In this document: positions 41,208 through 50,922 of the stretch, one piece after another
How positions within the stretch are numbered: position 1 is the first letter of the stretch
Layout: each line of letters starts with the position of its first letter
Source: Allopusillimonas lactea
GTDB taxonomy: Bacteria; Pseudomonadota; Gammaproteobacteria; Burkholderiales; Burkholderiaceae_B
Assembly (NCBI RefSeq): GCF_021653995.1
Contig: NZ_JAJJOZ010000001.1
Span: 434,001 to 498,000 of the forward strand
Direction of reading: 5' to 3'
Length of the DNA: 64,000 bases
Made by a program: the position numbers and the translations under genes
The notes under the pieces: generated by a model
What the model was told of the DNA's origin: nothing
Seen by the model: the letters and a program-made list of their open reading frames with translations, nothing else
Databases searched by the model: none

Positions 41208-43343
41208 TCAGGGCCTCTCGCCGGAGTTGTCCATATCGCGCCCGGCTGACAGCGTGCCTGCCAGCAGCACAATGCTGTGCGCGGCGACTTTGACGCTCTC
41301 GCGCACTGGGCGTTCGCACCGGTCAGCCGGCACGTTGCTGTCCAGTACCGTGCACAGCACGCATGGCGACGCAGGCAACACGAAATCTATCGCAAGAGCG
41401 CTGGCATTCAGCAGCAGGAAGGTGACGTCAATGTCGTTGTTGACCAGCGTAGCCGCGCGCCGCAGCCCGAGCACCCGCCCTTCGTGGTACTCCCAGGCGG
41501 CGCGCGACATCTCCTTGGCGTCCATGTCGTACCAGGCAATGCGGCGCAAGCCGGGCGCCAGTTCAATGTCGCCATCGCGAAAGCGGGCCAGCCGTACGGA
41601 AGGATGGCGCCGGCGCAGTTCGGTCAGCTGCGCGACATAATCGGTCAGTTCGCGCCCCGCCGGTGTGTCGGCCAGATGCCAGTCCAGCCATGATGTGGGG
41701 TTATCCTGGCAATAAGCATTGTTGTTGCCCGACTGAGTGTTGCCAAACTCGTCGCCTGCCAGCAGCATAGGGGTGCCGCAGGATAGAAACACTGTGCCCA
41801 GCATAGCCCGCAACACGCTGCCGCGCACACGCTCGATGGAGGGCTCGGTGCTGTGGCCTTCGCGGCCCCAGTTGCAGCTGTGGTTCTCGTTCTGGCCGTC
41901 GGCATTGTTGTCGCCATTCGCTTCATTATGCTTGTGGTTGTATGACACCACGTCGCGCGCGGTAAACCCATCATGTGCGGCAAGGTAATTGATGGATGCC
42001 CACGGCCTGCGGTGACGGCGGTCGAACAGCGCGGGCGAGCCCAGCAGCCAGTCTGCAATATCGCCGCGCAACCCGGCTTCGCCTTTCCAGAAACGGCGGA
42101 TGCCGTCGCGGAATTGGTCATTCCATTCTGCGAAACCTGGGGGGTGATTGCCTAACTGGTAACCATCGGGGCCGGGATCCCAGGGCTCAACAATCAGCTT
42201 CAGGCGTGCCAGCACCGGATCCTGGATGATGGCATCGAAAAAACCCGCGCCAGGGTCGAAACCCGTGCCTTCTCGGCCCAGCGTCACACCCAGATCGAAG
42301 CGGAAACCATCGATGCGATAGCTTTGCGCCCAGTAGCGCAGCGAGTCCATCACCATTTGCAGTACACGCGGGTGTGAAAGGTTGAGCGTGTTGCCGCAGC
42401 CGGTATCGTTGACGTAATAGCGTTCGTCGCCAGGCGGGAGACGGTAGTAGCTGGCATTGTCCAGTCCGCGCCAGGATAACGTCGGGCCTAGCTCGTTGCC
42501 CTCGCAGGTATGGTTGTAGACCACATCCAGGATGACCTCGATTCCGGCGTCCTGCAGGCGCCGTATCGCCATGCGCAGGTCGTTGGTTCGGCCGTTGGCC
42601 AGATAGCTCGGTTCGGGCGCGAAGAACCCCAGAGTGTTGTAGCCCCAGTAGTTGCGCAGGCCGCGCTGCGCCAGAAAATGGTCGGTCAGGAAGGCATGCA
42701 CGGGCAGCAGTTCGATGGCGGTGACACCCAGTTTGTGCAGATGGTCGATAAAGCGAGGATGGGCGAGTGCTTCGCTGGTGCCGCGCCATTCTGGGCGTAC
42801 GGATTCGCGCAGCATGGATGCGCCCCGCAGGTGGACTTCGTAGATAACGCTGCGATCCCATGGGGTGGCGGCGCGTGAAGCCGCACCCCAGGTAAAACCG
42901 TCACCAGCGACCACGCATTTGGGCACACACAGCACGGAATCTCGCCTGTCCAGGCTCAGGTCTGCCTTGGCGTGACCGACACGGTAGCCGAATATCGCAT
43001 CAGACCAGCGCACAGCGCCGTCCAGTTTTCGGGCGTAAGGGTCGAGCAGCAACTTCTGCGGATTGAAGCGGTGGCCGTTCTGCGGATCATAAGGGCCGTA
43101 GGCGCGATAGCCATACAGCAGCCCGGGCTCGGCGCCGGGCAAATAGCCGTGCCAGATCTCATCTGTGCATTCGGGCAGTGTGTAGCGCCGCGTTTCCTTG
43201 CGCCCGCGCGCGTCGAATATGCAAAGATCGATGCGGGTGGCGTTGGCTGAAAACACGGCAAAGTTGACCCCCAGTCCATCGCTGGTGGCACCCAACGGGT
43301 ATGGCAGCCCCGGCGATAGTATGTCTGCGAATGACTGCCTCAT
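41208..43343 (-). CDS. glgX: Glycogen debranching enzyme GlgX
   Basis: 711-aa GH13_11 isoamylase-type enzyme that removes alpha-1,6 branches from limit dextrins. A CBM48-like N-domain ('GVNFAVFSANATRIDLCIFD') precedes the catalytic barrel. Barrel motifs are 'DVVYNHTCEGN', 'GFRFDLGVTLG' (nucleophile Asp), 'LIVEPWDPG' (acid Glu) and 'NYLAAHDGFTARD' (third acid). 'GRARGRKETRRYTLPECTDEIWHGYLPG'-type surroundings and the C-terminal beta-domain fit the family. It lies 4 bp after glgB and abuts malQ, forming a glycogen-processing operon. Confidence 0.95.
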   Translation of the reverse strand: MRQSFADILSPGLPYPLGATSDGLGVNFAVFSANATRIDLCIFDARGRKETRRYTLPECTDEIWHGYLPGAEPGLLYGYRAYGPYDPQNGHRFNPQKLLLDPYARKLDGAVRWSDAIFGYRVGHAKADLSLDRRDSVLCVPKCVVAGDGFTWGAASRAATPWDRSVIYEVHLRGASMLRESVRPEWRGTSEALAHPRFIDHLHKLGVTAIELLPVHAFLTDHFLAQRGLRNYWGYNTLGFFAPEPSYLANGRTNDLRMAIRRLQDAGIEVILDVVYNHTCEGNELGPTLSWRGLDNASYYRLPPGDERYYVNDTGCGNTLNLSHPRVLQMVMDSLRYWAQSYRIDGFRFDLGVTLGREGTGFDPGAGFFDAIIQDPVLARLKLIVEPWDPGPDGYQLGNHPPGFAEWNDQFRDGIRRFWKGEAGLRGDIADWLLGSPALFDRRHRRPWASINYLAAHDGFTARDVVSYNHKHNEANGDNNADGQNENHSCNWGREGHSTEPSIERVRGSVLRAMLGTVFLSCGTPMLLAGDEFGNTQSGNNNAYCQDNPTSWLDWHLADTPAGRELTDYVAQLTELRRRHPSVRLARFRDGDIELAPGLRRIAWYDMDAKEMSRAAWEYHEGRVLGLRRAATLVNNDIDVTFLLLNASALAIDFVLPASPCVLCTVLDSNVPADRCERPVRESVKVAAHSIVLLAGTLSAGRDMDNSGERP

Positions 43344-43347
43344 GGCG

Positions 43348-45297
43348 CTACTCCTGCGCCGCCAGTACCAGCGTGGCCAGCGGCGGTAGCGTCAGCACGA
43401 GCGAATGCGGGCGGCCATGCGACGGATACGGTAGTGCCGCAGCGCCACCGGCATTGCCGGTATTGGTTCCGCCGTAGCAATGGGCGTCCGTGTTCAAGAG
43501 TTCGCGCCAGTATCCGCCGCGCGGCACGCCTACGCGATAAGCCTGCCGGACTATGGGTGTGAAGTTGCTGAGAGTCAGCAGCATCTGGCCTCCGTGAATG
43601 CGCAGAAATGCAAACACGCTGTTCTGTGTATCATCGCCAACGATCCACTGGAAGCCTTCAGGCAGCGTGTCGCTTGCGTGCAGGGCCGGCATCGTTCGAT
43701 AAATCTGGTTCAGGTCGGCCACCAGGCGCCGCATGCCGCGATGCGGGTTCCCACTCAGCGCGTCTTCGGTGTGACCGGCCTGATGTACCGGCATCGCATC
43801 GCTGCGCTGGACGTCTCGCACGGCAGGCTGGGCGGGCTCATCCAGGAGCGCCCAGTCCAGGCAAGCATCGTGATTCCATTCCTTCCATTGGGCAAATTCT
43901 CCGCCCATGAACAACAACTTTTTGCCTGGGTGCATCCACATGAAGCCCAAGTAGGCGCGCAGGCTGGCAAAGCGCTGCCACGTGTCGCCCGGCATTTTTC
44001 CAAGAAGCGAGCCTTTTCCGTGAACGACCTCATCGTGCGACAGCGGCAGGATGAAGTGCTCGGACCAGGCATACGTCAAGCCGAAGCTGATGTCGCCATG
44101 ATGATGGCGCCGGTACGCCGGATCGCGCCGCATATAGCGCAAAGTGTCGTGCATCCAGCCCATATTCCATTTGTAGTCGAAGCCCAGACCTCCGTCGCTT
44201 GCCGGCGCGGTGACGCTTGGCCAGGCGGTGGACTCTTCGGCGATCATCACAGCGCCCGGACAATACGCATGAACGCGGGCATTCAGGGTGCGCAGGAAAT
44301 CGATAGCCTCCAGATTCTCGCGGCCGCCGTGCTGATTCGGGATCCATTCACCGGGCGCGCGACTGTAGTCCAGATACAGCATGGACGCTACCGCGTCCAC
44401 CCGCAAACCATCCACGTGATAACGCGTCAACCATTCCAGCGCGCTACCGAGCAGGAACTCGCGTACTTCGTGCCGACCGTAGTTATAGATGAGTGTGTTC
44501 CAATCGGGATGGCGGCCTTGCCGCGGATCCTCGTGCTCATAAAGTGCCGTCCCGTCAAAGCGCGCCATGCCGTGCAAGTCGCCGGGAAAATGCGCCGGTA
44601 CCCAGTCCAGGATGACGCCCAGCCCGGCGGCATGGCAGGCATCCACAAAGGCAGCGAATTGGATGGGTGTGCCGTAACGGGCCGATGGCGCATACATGCC
44701 CAGCGGCTGGTAACCCCACGATCCGCCGAAGGGGTGCTCCATGATGGGCAGTAGTTCGATGTGGGTGAAACCCATCTCGCGCACACTGTTGATCAGCGCA
44801 GGTCCCAACGTTTCCCACACACGGCCCAGCTCGGCATGACGCCAGGAAGCCGGGTGGACTTCATAGATGGACATGGCGGCGTCAGGCCCCTGCCGTGCCC
44901 CGCGCTGCGCCATCCACGCCGTATCTGTCCATGCCAAGGGTGTGGGATCGGGGATGATCGAGGCTGTGGCGGGTGGTAATTCGGCCTGGCGTGCGCAGGG
45001 GTCGGCCTTGAGCGGCAGCAGCGCGCCTTGTCTGTCGCGAATGGCGTACTTGTAGCAAGCGCCTGGCCACGCACCCGGCACAAACTCAGTCCAGACCCCT
45101 GTGTCAGCATCTCGCCGCATCGGATTGCGGTCGGCATCCCAGCCATTGAAATCTCCCACCACGGCAACCGAGCTGGCATTGGGCGCCCATACCGCGAAAT
45201 GCGCACCAGCCTGCCCCGCATGCACGTCCACATGGGCGCCGAGCTGATGGGTGGAGGCGCCGCTGGTCTGCGGCCCTGCGAATCCGGATTCCCACAT
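43348..45297 (-). CDS. glgB: 1,4-alpha-glucan branching enzyme
   Basis: 649-aa GH13_9 enzyme that introduces alpha-1,6 branches in glycogen. The CBM48 domain begins 'GAHFAVWAPNASSVAVVGDFNGWD'. 'WGYQPLGMYAPSARYG', 'DWVPAHFP', 'GLRVDAVASMLYLDYSR' (nucleophile Asp), 'MIAEESTAWP' (acid Glu) and 'LPLSHDEVVHGKGSL' are the catalytic blocks. I start at the ATG at 45297 (MWESGFAG), 11 bp after the osmC stop; a GTG at 45306 and longer starts inside osmC are possible. glgA and glgC are absent from the window. Confidence 0.94.
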   Translation of the reverse strand: MWESGFAGPQTSGASTHQLGAHVDVHAGQAGAHFAVWAPNASSVAVVGDFNGWDADRNPMRRDADTGVWTEFVPGAWPGACYKYAIRDRQGALLPLKADPCARQAELPPATASIIPDPTPLAWTDTAWMAQRGARQGPDAAMSIYEVHPASWRHAELGRVWETLGPALINSVREMGFTHIELLPIMEHPFGGSWGYQPLGMYAPSARYGTPIQFAAFVDACHAAGLGVILDWVPAHFPGDLHGMARFDGTALYEHEDPRQGRHPDWNTLIYNYGRHEVREFLLGSALEWLTRYHVDGLRVDAVASMLYLDYSRAPGEWIPNQHGGRENLEAIDFLRTLNARVHAYCPGAVMIAEESTAWPSVTAPASDGGLGFDYKWNMGWMHDTLRYMRRDPAYRRHHHGDISFGLTYAWSEHFILPLSHDEVVHGKGSLLGKMPGDTWQRFASLRAYLGFMWMHPGKKLLFMGGEFAQWKEWNHDACLDWALLDEPAQPAVRDVQRSDAMPVHQAGHTEDALSGNPHRGMRRLVADLNQIYRTMPALHASDTLPEGFQWIVGDDTQNSVFAFLRIHGGQMLLTLSNFTPIVRQAYRVGVPRGGYWRELLNTDAHCYGGTNTGNAGGAAALPYPSHGRPHSLVLTLPPLATLVLAAQE

Positions 45298-45308
45298 AGG
45301 CCGCACGA

Positions 45309-45740
45309 TCAGGCTCGCAGCGTCGCGTCCAGCGTGATGGTGGCGTTGAAAAGCTTGGAGACCGGGCAACCCGACTTGGCTTGGTCAGCGATACGGGCAA
45401 ACGTTGCCTGGTCGGTACCCGGCACGATTGCCGTGGTGCTGAGATGACTGCGCGTGATGGCGTAGCCATCGCCCACCTTGTCCAGCGTTACGGCGGCTGT
45501 CGTGCTGATCTCTTCCGGCTTGAGCCCTGCCTCGCCCAGCATGAGGGAAAGCGCCATCGAAAAGCATGCGGCATGTGCGGCGGCGATGAGTTCTTCAGGG
45601 TTGGTTCCGGGGCCGCCATTCTCGAACCGGCCTTTGACGCCGTAAGCGGCGTTGCTGAGCGCGCCGGTCGCCGTTGATATCGATCCGCCGCCATCCTTGA
45701 ACCCGCCTTTCCAGACAGCCGATGCTTTCTTGGTGATCAT
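45309..45740 (-). CDS. osmC: OsmC-family peroxiredoxin
   Basis: 143-aa thiol peroxidase reducing organic hydroperoxides. The peroxidatic Cys is in 'AAHAACFSMALSLML' and the resolving Cys in 'AKSGCPVSKLFNA'. The start 'MITKKASAVWKGGFKDGGGSIST' matches the OsmC subgroup. The ATG at 45740 follows GAAGGAG. It lies between cysN and glgB on the same strand; the 95-bp gap upstream may hold its own promoter. Osmotic or stationary-phase control, known in E. coli, would fit the glycogen neighbours, but nothing in the sequence shows it. Confidence 0.93.
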   Translation of the reverse strand: MITKKASAVWKGGFKDGGGSISTATGALSNAAYGVKGRFENGGPGTNPEELIAAAHAACFSMALSLMLGEAGLKPEEISTTAAVTLDKVGDGYAITRSHLSTTAIVPGTDQATFARIADQAKSGCPVSKLFNATITLDATLRA

Positions 45741-45835
45741 GGCATGCTCCTTCGTGTGAGACGATGTGTTGCCTTCCTCCCGCCATATGCGGCGAATGGA
45801 ACAGCGAACACTGCAGCAAGAAGCGTGCCTGCGCG

Positions 45836-47152
45836 TCAGAGGGGGCTTGCTGCGCGTATCATGCCACCGGCCACTGTCTGGTGGCTGGCTTCGTCGATCA
45901 GAATAAAGGCGCCGCTCGCCGGCAGGCTCGCATAGCAGTCCACAGGCAGTGCGTCCCGTGTGCGCAGCGCCACGCAGCCAATATCGTTCATGGACAGCGT
46001 GGCACCGTCGGATGCGGGCGCCTCCGCGAGCTGCATCAGGTCGCGTCGAGTCAATACCCGCTCGATCTTGGCGCTGCTCAGGCGGGCGCCATGCTTGATC
46101 AGATATTTGCGCGCGGGGCTGAGCGTGCGGCTGTCCAGCCAGCACATGTCTGCCACCAGGCGCCGCGCAATGATGGGTGCGTGGCTTTCATGCGAAAACC
46201 AGTCGCCGCGAGAAACGTCGATCTCCTGCGCCAGTTCGACCGTAACGGGGGTGCCAGCGATGGCCCTTTGCACTGGCCCGGCCGGTGTATGCAAGGACTT
46301 GACAATGGCTGCCGCACCTGACGGTTGGGCCACGACCGTATCGCCCACCTTCAGTGTGCCGCTGGCGATCTGCCCCGCGTAGGCGCGCAGCCCGTCCGTG
46401 CGGCTGCCGTTGTGTCGCATCACCCATTGCACCGGCATGCGTAGTGGCTCGCTGGCACGGTCCTCGCCGGTGTCCAGCGCTTCAAGATGCGAGAGCAGCG
46501 TGGGGCCGCGATACCAAGGCATGCGGCCCGATGCCCGGACGACGTTGTCGCCCAGCAGCGCCGAAACCGGTATGGCCGTGAAATCGCCGATGCCAAGCTG
46601 GTTGGCCAAGTCCGCATAGGCGCTTTCAATACGCCTGAACACATCCTCGCGCCAGTCCAGCAGGTCGAGTTTGTTGACGGCGACGATCAGATGCCGTACG
46701 CCGAGCAGGTGTGCAAGAGTGCTGTGCCGCACGGTCTGCACCAGCAGACGGCCATCGGCCGCCTTGACAGCGTCGATAAGGATGATGGCGGCATGTGCTG
46801 TGCTCGCCCCCGTCACCATGTTGCGCGTGTACTGCTCATGGCCTGGTGCATCGGCCACGATGAATTTGCGCGCCGGCGTGGCAAAGTAGCGATAGGCTAC
46901 ATCTATGGTAATGCCTTGCTCGCGCTCGTCTTCCAGGCCGTCGGTCAGCATCGCCAGGTTGACATTCTCATCGTCGGGGCGGCGATGGCGGGTTTTTTCC
47001 AGCGCCCGCAACTGGTCGCTGAACACCGTTTTGCTGTCGTACAGCAGGCGGCCGATCAGTGTGGATTTTCCATCGTCGACGGAGCCAGCAGTGATGAAGC
47101 GCAGCACGCCATGCGCCGCCGCGGGAAGTAACTGGTCGTTGATCGCGTTCAT
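45836..47152 (-). CDS. cysN: Sulfate adenylyltransferase subunit 1 (GTPase)
   Basis: 438-aa EF-Tu-like GTPase that drives APS synthesis by CysD. 'TAGSVDDGKSTLIGRLLYD' is the P-loop, 'EREQGITIDVAYRYF' switch I, 'VADAPGHEQYTRNMVTGAS' switch II, and 'AVNKLDLLDW' the guanine-specificity motif. Two beta-barrel domains follow. There is no C-terminal CysC APS kinase domain, consistent with direct reduction of APS by the neighbouring cysH. It starts 24 bp after the cysD stop. Confidence 0.96.
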   Translation of the reverse strand: MNAINDQLLPAAAHGVLRFITAGSVDDGKSTLIGRLLYDSKTVFSDQLRALEKTRHRRPDDENVNLAMLTDGLEDEREQGITIDVAYRYFATPARKFIVADAPGHEQYTRNMVTGASTAHAAIILIDAVKAADGRLLVQTVRHSTLAHLLGVRHLIVAVNKLDLLDWREDVFRRIESAYADLANQLGIGDFTAIPVSALLGDNVVRASGRMPWYRGPTLLSHLEALDTGEDRASEPLRMPVQWVMRHNGSRTDGLRAYAGQIASGTLKVGDTVVAQPSGAAAIVKSLHTPAGPVQRAIAGTPVTVELAQEIDVSRGDWFSHESHAPIIARRLVADMCWLDSRTLSPARKYLIKHGARLSSAKIERVLTRRDLMQLAEAPASDGATLSMNDIGCVALRTRDALPVDCYASLPASGAFILIDEASHQTVAGGMIRAASPL

Positions 47153-47176
47153 GGGTAGTACCTGTGGTCCTGAAGT

Positions 47177-48124
47177 TTAGAAATAGCCATTCTTCTTGCG
47201 GCGCTCCATCGAGGCCTCGGAGGCCTGGTCGTCCATGCGTGTGGCGCCGCGCTCGGTGACCGTGGCCACCGCCGTTTCGGCAATGATGTGATGGGCCGTG
47301 GCGGCCTTGGAAGCCACTGGGCAGGTGCACGAAATATCGCCGACGGTGCGAAAGCGCACCGACACGTGTTCGACGGTATCGCCCTCGCCTGCCGGTGTGA
47401 GCGGTGTCACGGGCATCAGCAGGCCGCGCCGCCGCACAATGGGCCGCATATGTGCGTAATAGATACTGGGCAAGGCGATGTTTTCGCGCTGTATGTATTG
47501 CCATACATCCATTTCGGTCCAGTTCGAAATGGGGAACACGCGCATATTCTCGCCAGCATGCACACGGGTGTTGTACAGGTTCCATAGCTCGGGCCGCTGG
47601 GATTTTGGGTCCCATTTGCCGAACTCGTCGCGGAAGGAAAAAATACGTTCCTTGGCACGGGCTTTCTCCTCATCACGCCGCGCGCCGCCGATGCAGGCAT
47701 CGAAGCCGAATTCTTCGATGGCTTCAAGCAGCGTGACGGCCTGCGCGGCATTGCGCGAATCATTTTCCCTGCGCAGCACTACCGAACCGCGACGGATGGA
47801 ATCCTCGACGCTGCGCACGATCAGCGTTTCTCCCAGTTCGGCGGCGCGCTGGTCGCGAAAAGCGATTACCTCGTCGTAATTGTGGCCGGTGTCGATGTGC
47901 AGGAGTGGAAAAGGAAAACGCCCCGGCCGAAAGGCCTTTTCCGCCAGCCGCAGCAGCACGCAGGAATCCTTGCCGCCCGAGAAGAGCAGCGCGGGCCGCG
48001 TGCACTCTGCCGCGACTTCTCGCAGGATATGGATGGCTTCGGCTTCGAGCCACCCAAGATGGTTGTCGTCGATGTGTGTGGCGGTGGCAAGTGTGTCGGC
48101 TTCAGGTGCAAAGGTTGCGGTCAT
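47177..48124 (-). CDS. cysD: Sulfate adenylyltransferase subunit 2
   Basis: 315-aa ATP-PPi (PP-loop) enzyme that forms adenosine 5'-phosphosulfate from sulfate and ATP. 'ALLFSGGKDSCVLLRLA' is the PP-loop near residue 48. 'LHIDTGHNYDEVIAFRD', 'DACIGGARRDEEKARAKERIFSFRD' and 'FPISNWTEMDVWQYI' are conserved. The C-terminal RKKNGYF is typical of CysD. It forms a heterodimer with CysN encoded downstream. cysH lies 103 bp upstream. Confidence 0.97.
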   Translation of the reverse strand: MTATFAPEADTLATATHIDDNHLGWLEAEAIHILREVAAECTRPALLFSGGKDSCVLLRLAEKAFRPGRFPFPLLHIDTGHNYDEVIAFRDQRAAELGETLIVRSVEDSIRRGSVVLRRENDSRNAAQAVTLLEAIEEFGFDACIGGARRDEEKARAKERIFSFRDEFGKWDPKSQRPELWNLYNTRVHAGENMRVFPISNWTEMDVWQYIQRENIALPSIYYAHMRPIVRRRGLLMPVTPLTPAGEGDTVEHVSVRFRTVGDISCTCPVASKAATAHHIIAETAVATVTERGATRMDDQASEASMERRKKNGYF

Positions 48125-48227
48125 AGTGTTTGCCTGTATGAATGCGTAGATGTCATTGCGTGCGCATCGTTGCGCACGCCTGGCTGCGCGCCAGCGTGGC
48201 CAAGCGTGCGGCCGGGATAGAGCGGTT

Positions 48228-48956
48228 TCACGGCCTCGCTCCAGCGCTCACGCGCGGCGCCTGCGTCCGCAGGTTGCCGGCGTGCAGGCCGCACTCGCGG
48301 CTGTCGGCGTTCTCCCACCACCAGCGGCCCGCACGCAGGTCCTCGCCGGGCTTGACGGCGCGCGTGCAAGGTTCACACCCAATGGAGGGATAGCCCTTGT
48401 CATGCAAGGGGTTGTAGGGGATGCCGAAGTGCCTGATTACTTCCCATACGTCTTCATGCCCCCAGCCTGCCAGCGGATTGAACTTGGGCAGCCCGGTCAA
48501 TGGATCCGTCTCGTGCTCGTCAAGCGCCCCGCGTGTGGCTGACTGCTCGCGGCGCTGCCCCGTGATCCATGCATCGCGGCCGGCCAGCGCACGCCGCAGT
48601 GGCTCAATCTTGCGCAGTTGACAGCACGCCTTGCGCAGCGCCACGCTTTCATAAAAAGCAAAAGCGCCATGCTCGGCCACATGGTTGGCTACGGCAGGGG
48701 CGTCCGGCTGCCACACTTCGATATCCTTGCCGTAATGACCTCGGATGGTGTCGATCAGCGCCAACGTTTCCGGATGCAGTCTGCCCGTGTCCAGTGTGAA
48801 CAGCGCAATTGGCAGTCGCGCATCAAAGATGGCGTGCGTGAGCACCATGTCTTCCGCAGCCAGCGACGATGCCAATGCGGCGCGCGGGTACTGGCCCGCG
48901 ATGTCGCTCAATTGCGCGCGCAGCGTCTGCCACAGGCCTTGTGTCGTGTCTTTCAT
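48228..48956 (-). CDS. cysH: Adenylyl-sulfate (APS) reductase, iron-sulfur type
   Basis: 242-aa cytoplasmic reductase. Besides the catalytic Cys in 'SRECGLHAGN' near the C-terminus, it has a Cys-Cys pair in 'RKACCQLRKIEPLRRAL' and a CxxC in 'SIGCEPCTRAV'. These four cysteines mark the [4Fe-4S]-containing enzymes that reduce APS directly, rather than E. coli-type PAPS reductase. 'LASSLAAEDMVLTHAI' is the substrate-binding loop. The ATG overlaps the cysA stop (4 bp), so sulfate import and reduction are coupled. Confidence 0.93.
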   Translation of the reverse strand: MKDTTQGLWQTLRAQLSDIAGQYPRAALASSLAAEDMVLTHAIFDARLPIALFTLDTGRLHPETLALIDTIRGHYGKDIEVWQPDAPAVANHVAEHGAFAFYESVALRKACCQLRKIEPLRRALAGRDAWITGQRREQSATRGALDEHETDPLTGLPKFNPLAGWGHEDVWEVIRHFGIPYNPLHDKGYPSIGCEPCTRAVKPGEDLRAGRWWWENADSRECGLHAGNLRTQAPRVSAGARP

Positions 48957-50041
48957 GCCGCGGCCTCCGTCGATGTAGGCGTTGCAAAAATACGCATGCG
49001 GCGCGGCAGCGCATACAGCGTATCGCCCTCGCGCAACGCTAGTTCGCGAAAGCGATATTCAGGCAGATGTGCCTCGATGATCTTGCCCGAGGCCGCATGT
49101 GCCAGTTCCAGCCATGCGCCGGATGCCGCCACGTATGCGTGATTTAGCCGCACAGGTACGGCATCGCCGCCCTTCCCCAGCGGCGTGCGCGCCAGCTCGA
49201 CATCGTGCGGTCGTACATAGGCCGTGGCTGTCGTCGCATCAAAGCCTGCATGGGCGGGAGCGGCCAGCCGCAGCCCGTCCGCATGCAACACACCCGCCAC
49301 GAGGCGGCCGTTGAACTGGTTCACCTCACCCAGAAATCCATACACAAAAGGCGATGCCGGGGCCTCCCAAACGGCTTGCGGCGTACCCACCTGCTCGATG
49401 CGACCGCCATTCATCAGAACAATTCGATCAGCCACTTCCAGCGCTTCTTCCTGGTCATGCGTCACAAACACGCTGGCGACATCGAGCTCGTCGTGCAGGC
49501 GGCGCAGCCAGCGCCGCAGCGCCTTGCGTACTTTGGCGTCAAGCGCGCCAAATGGCTCGTCCAGCAGCAATACACGCGGTTCGACCGCGAGTGCGCGCGC
49601 CAGGGCAATACGCTGGCACTGCCCGCCCGACAACTGCGAAGGATAATGGTCAGCCAGCCAGTCCAACTGCACCAGGTCCAACAGCGCATGCACTTTTTCG
49701 TGAATCACGGCTTCGGGCAAGCGCCGCGCCCGTGGTCGCGCACGCAGGCCGAAGGCCACGTTTTCAAAGACAGTCATGTGTCGAAACAAAGCATAGTGCT
49801 GGAACACGAAACCCACCTGGCGCTCGCGCACGTCTACACGCGTAGCATCTTCACCCTCGAACCGCACACTGCCTGTATCGGGCCGCTCCAGGCCTGCGAT
49901 GATACGCAGCAGTGTGGTCTTGCCGCAGCCCGAGGGCCCCAGCAATGCCACCAGCTCGCCGCGTTCGATATGCAGCGATACATCGTCCAGCGCCTGAAAC
50001 CCGCCGAACGCCCGTGATACGTGACTGACTTCAATACTCAT
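48953..50041 (-). CDS. cysA: Sulfate/thiosulfate ABC transporter ATP-binding protein
   Basis: 362-aa ATPase. Walker A is 'GPSGCGKTTLLRIIAG', the Q-loop 'VGFVFQHYALFRHMTVFENVAFGL', Walker B 'RVLLLDEPFGALDAK' and H-loop 'VFVTHDQEEALEVADR'. The signature reads 'LSGGQCQRIALARAL', with Cys where Arg or Lys is usual after LSGGQ. A C-terminal TOBE-like domain starts at about residue 240 ('AYVRPHDVEL'). The ATG at 50041 overlaps the cysW stop; a longer open frame upstream runs through cysW and is not real. Confidence 0.94.
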   Translation of the reverse strand: MSIEVSHVSRAFGGFQALDDVSLHIERGELVALLGPSGCGKTTLLRIIAGLERPDTGSVRFEGEDATRVDVRERQVGFVFQHYALFRHMTVFENVAFGLRARPRARRLPEAVIHEKVHALLDLVQLDWLADHYPSQLSGGQCQRIALARALAVEPRVLLLDEPFGALDAKVRKALRRWLRRLHDELDVASVFVTHDQEEALEVADRIVLMNGGRIEQVGTPQAVWEAPASPFVYGFLGEVNQFNGRLVAGVLHADGLRLAAPAHAGFDATTATAYVRPHDVELARTPLGKGGDAVPVRLNHAYVAASGAWLELAHAASGKIIEAHLPEYRFRELALREGDTLYALPRRMRIFATPTSTEAAA

Positions 50042-50922
50042 GCAACACTCCGGTGCTGAACCCAGCGCTTGAGCGCCAGCGTGGCCAGTGCCGGGAAGGC
50101 AAGCAGCGAGGCCACCGCGAACGCCGCCGAGAACATGTACTCGTTGTAAAGAATTTCGATATGCAGGGTCATGGTGTTGGTCATCCCTCGTATATGGCCC
50201 GATACCATGGACACGGCACCGAATTCGCCAATGGCGCGTGCGTTGGCCAGGATTGCGCCATACAGCAGGCCCCAACGCACTTTGGGCAGCGTGATGCGGC
50301 GAAAAATCACCCAGCCGCTGGCGCCCAAGGTAAGCGCCGCATGCTCCTCGTCGCTGCCTTGCGCCTGCATCAGCGGGATCAGCGTGCGTGCCACAAAAGG
50401 AAGGGTGACAAACAACGTGGCCAGTACAACGCCAGGCACGGCGTAGATGATGGCTGCATCGGCATCGCGCAGCCAGTCGCCAAACCAACCCTGGCGGCCA
50501 AACAGCAACACGAACACCAGGCCAGCCACTACAGGCGACACCGTGAACGGCAGGTCAATGAGGGTGATCAGCCAGCGCTGGCCGCGAAAACGGAACCTTG
50601 TAATAGCCCAGGCCGCCGCCAGCCCGAAAACAATGTTCAGCGGCAAGGAGACGGCTGCCACCAACAAGGTCAGCCTGATGGCCGCCCACGCGTCAGGATC
50701 GGTGATTGCTTGTAGGTAAACATCGACGCCCCGCCGGAAGGCTTCGACGAATACCACGCCCAGTGGTGCCATCAGGAAGATGGTTAGAAACGCGAAGGCG
50801 GTAACGATAAGCAGCGCACGCATCCAGCGTGGCTCGGTAAGGTGCTGGGCATCACGCCCAGCAAGCGGGGCTTGCGTATGCGGCGCGCGGGCGGCGGCTG
50901 TGGCGACAACTGTGCTGTTCAT
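50038..50922 (-). CDS. cysW: Sulfate ABC transporter permease CysW
   Basis: 294-aa inner-membrane protein with six hydrophobic segments. 'GLAAAWAITRFRFRGQRWLITLIDLPFTVSPVVAGLVFVLLFG' and 'GASGWVIFRRITLPKVRWGLLYGAILANARAIGEFGAVSMVSGHIRG' (EAA loop and following helix) are specific for CysW. It pairs with CysT to form the sulfate channel. Overlaps of 4 bp with both cysA and cysT show tight coupling. Confidence 0.96.
   Translation of the reverse strand: MNSTVVATAAARAPHTQAPLAGRDAQHLTEPRWMRALLIVTAFAFLTIFLMAPLGVVFVEAFRRGVDVYLQAITDPDAWAAIRLTLLVAAVSLPLNIVFGLAAAWAITRFRFRGQRWLITLIDLPFTVSPVVAGLVFVLLFGRQGWFGDWLRDADAAIIYAVPGVVLATLFVTLPFVARTLIPLMQAQGSDEEHAALTLGASGWVIFRRITLPKVRWGLLYGAILANARAIGEFGAVSMVSGHIRGMTNTMTLHIEILYNEYMFSAAFAVASLLAFPALATLALKRWVQHRSVA

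Noticed and set aside
43480..44754. Long open frame (424 codons) antisense to glgB
   Set aside because: Shadow of the branching-enzyme codons; no homology or start signal.
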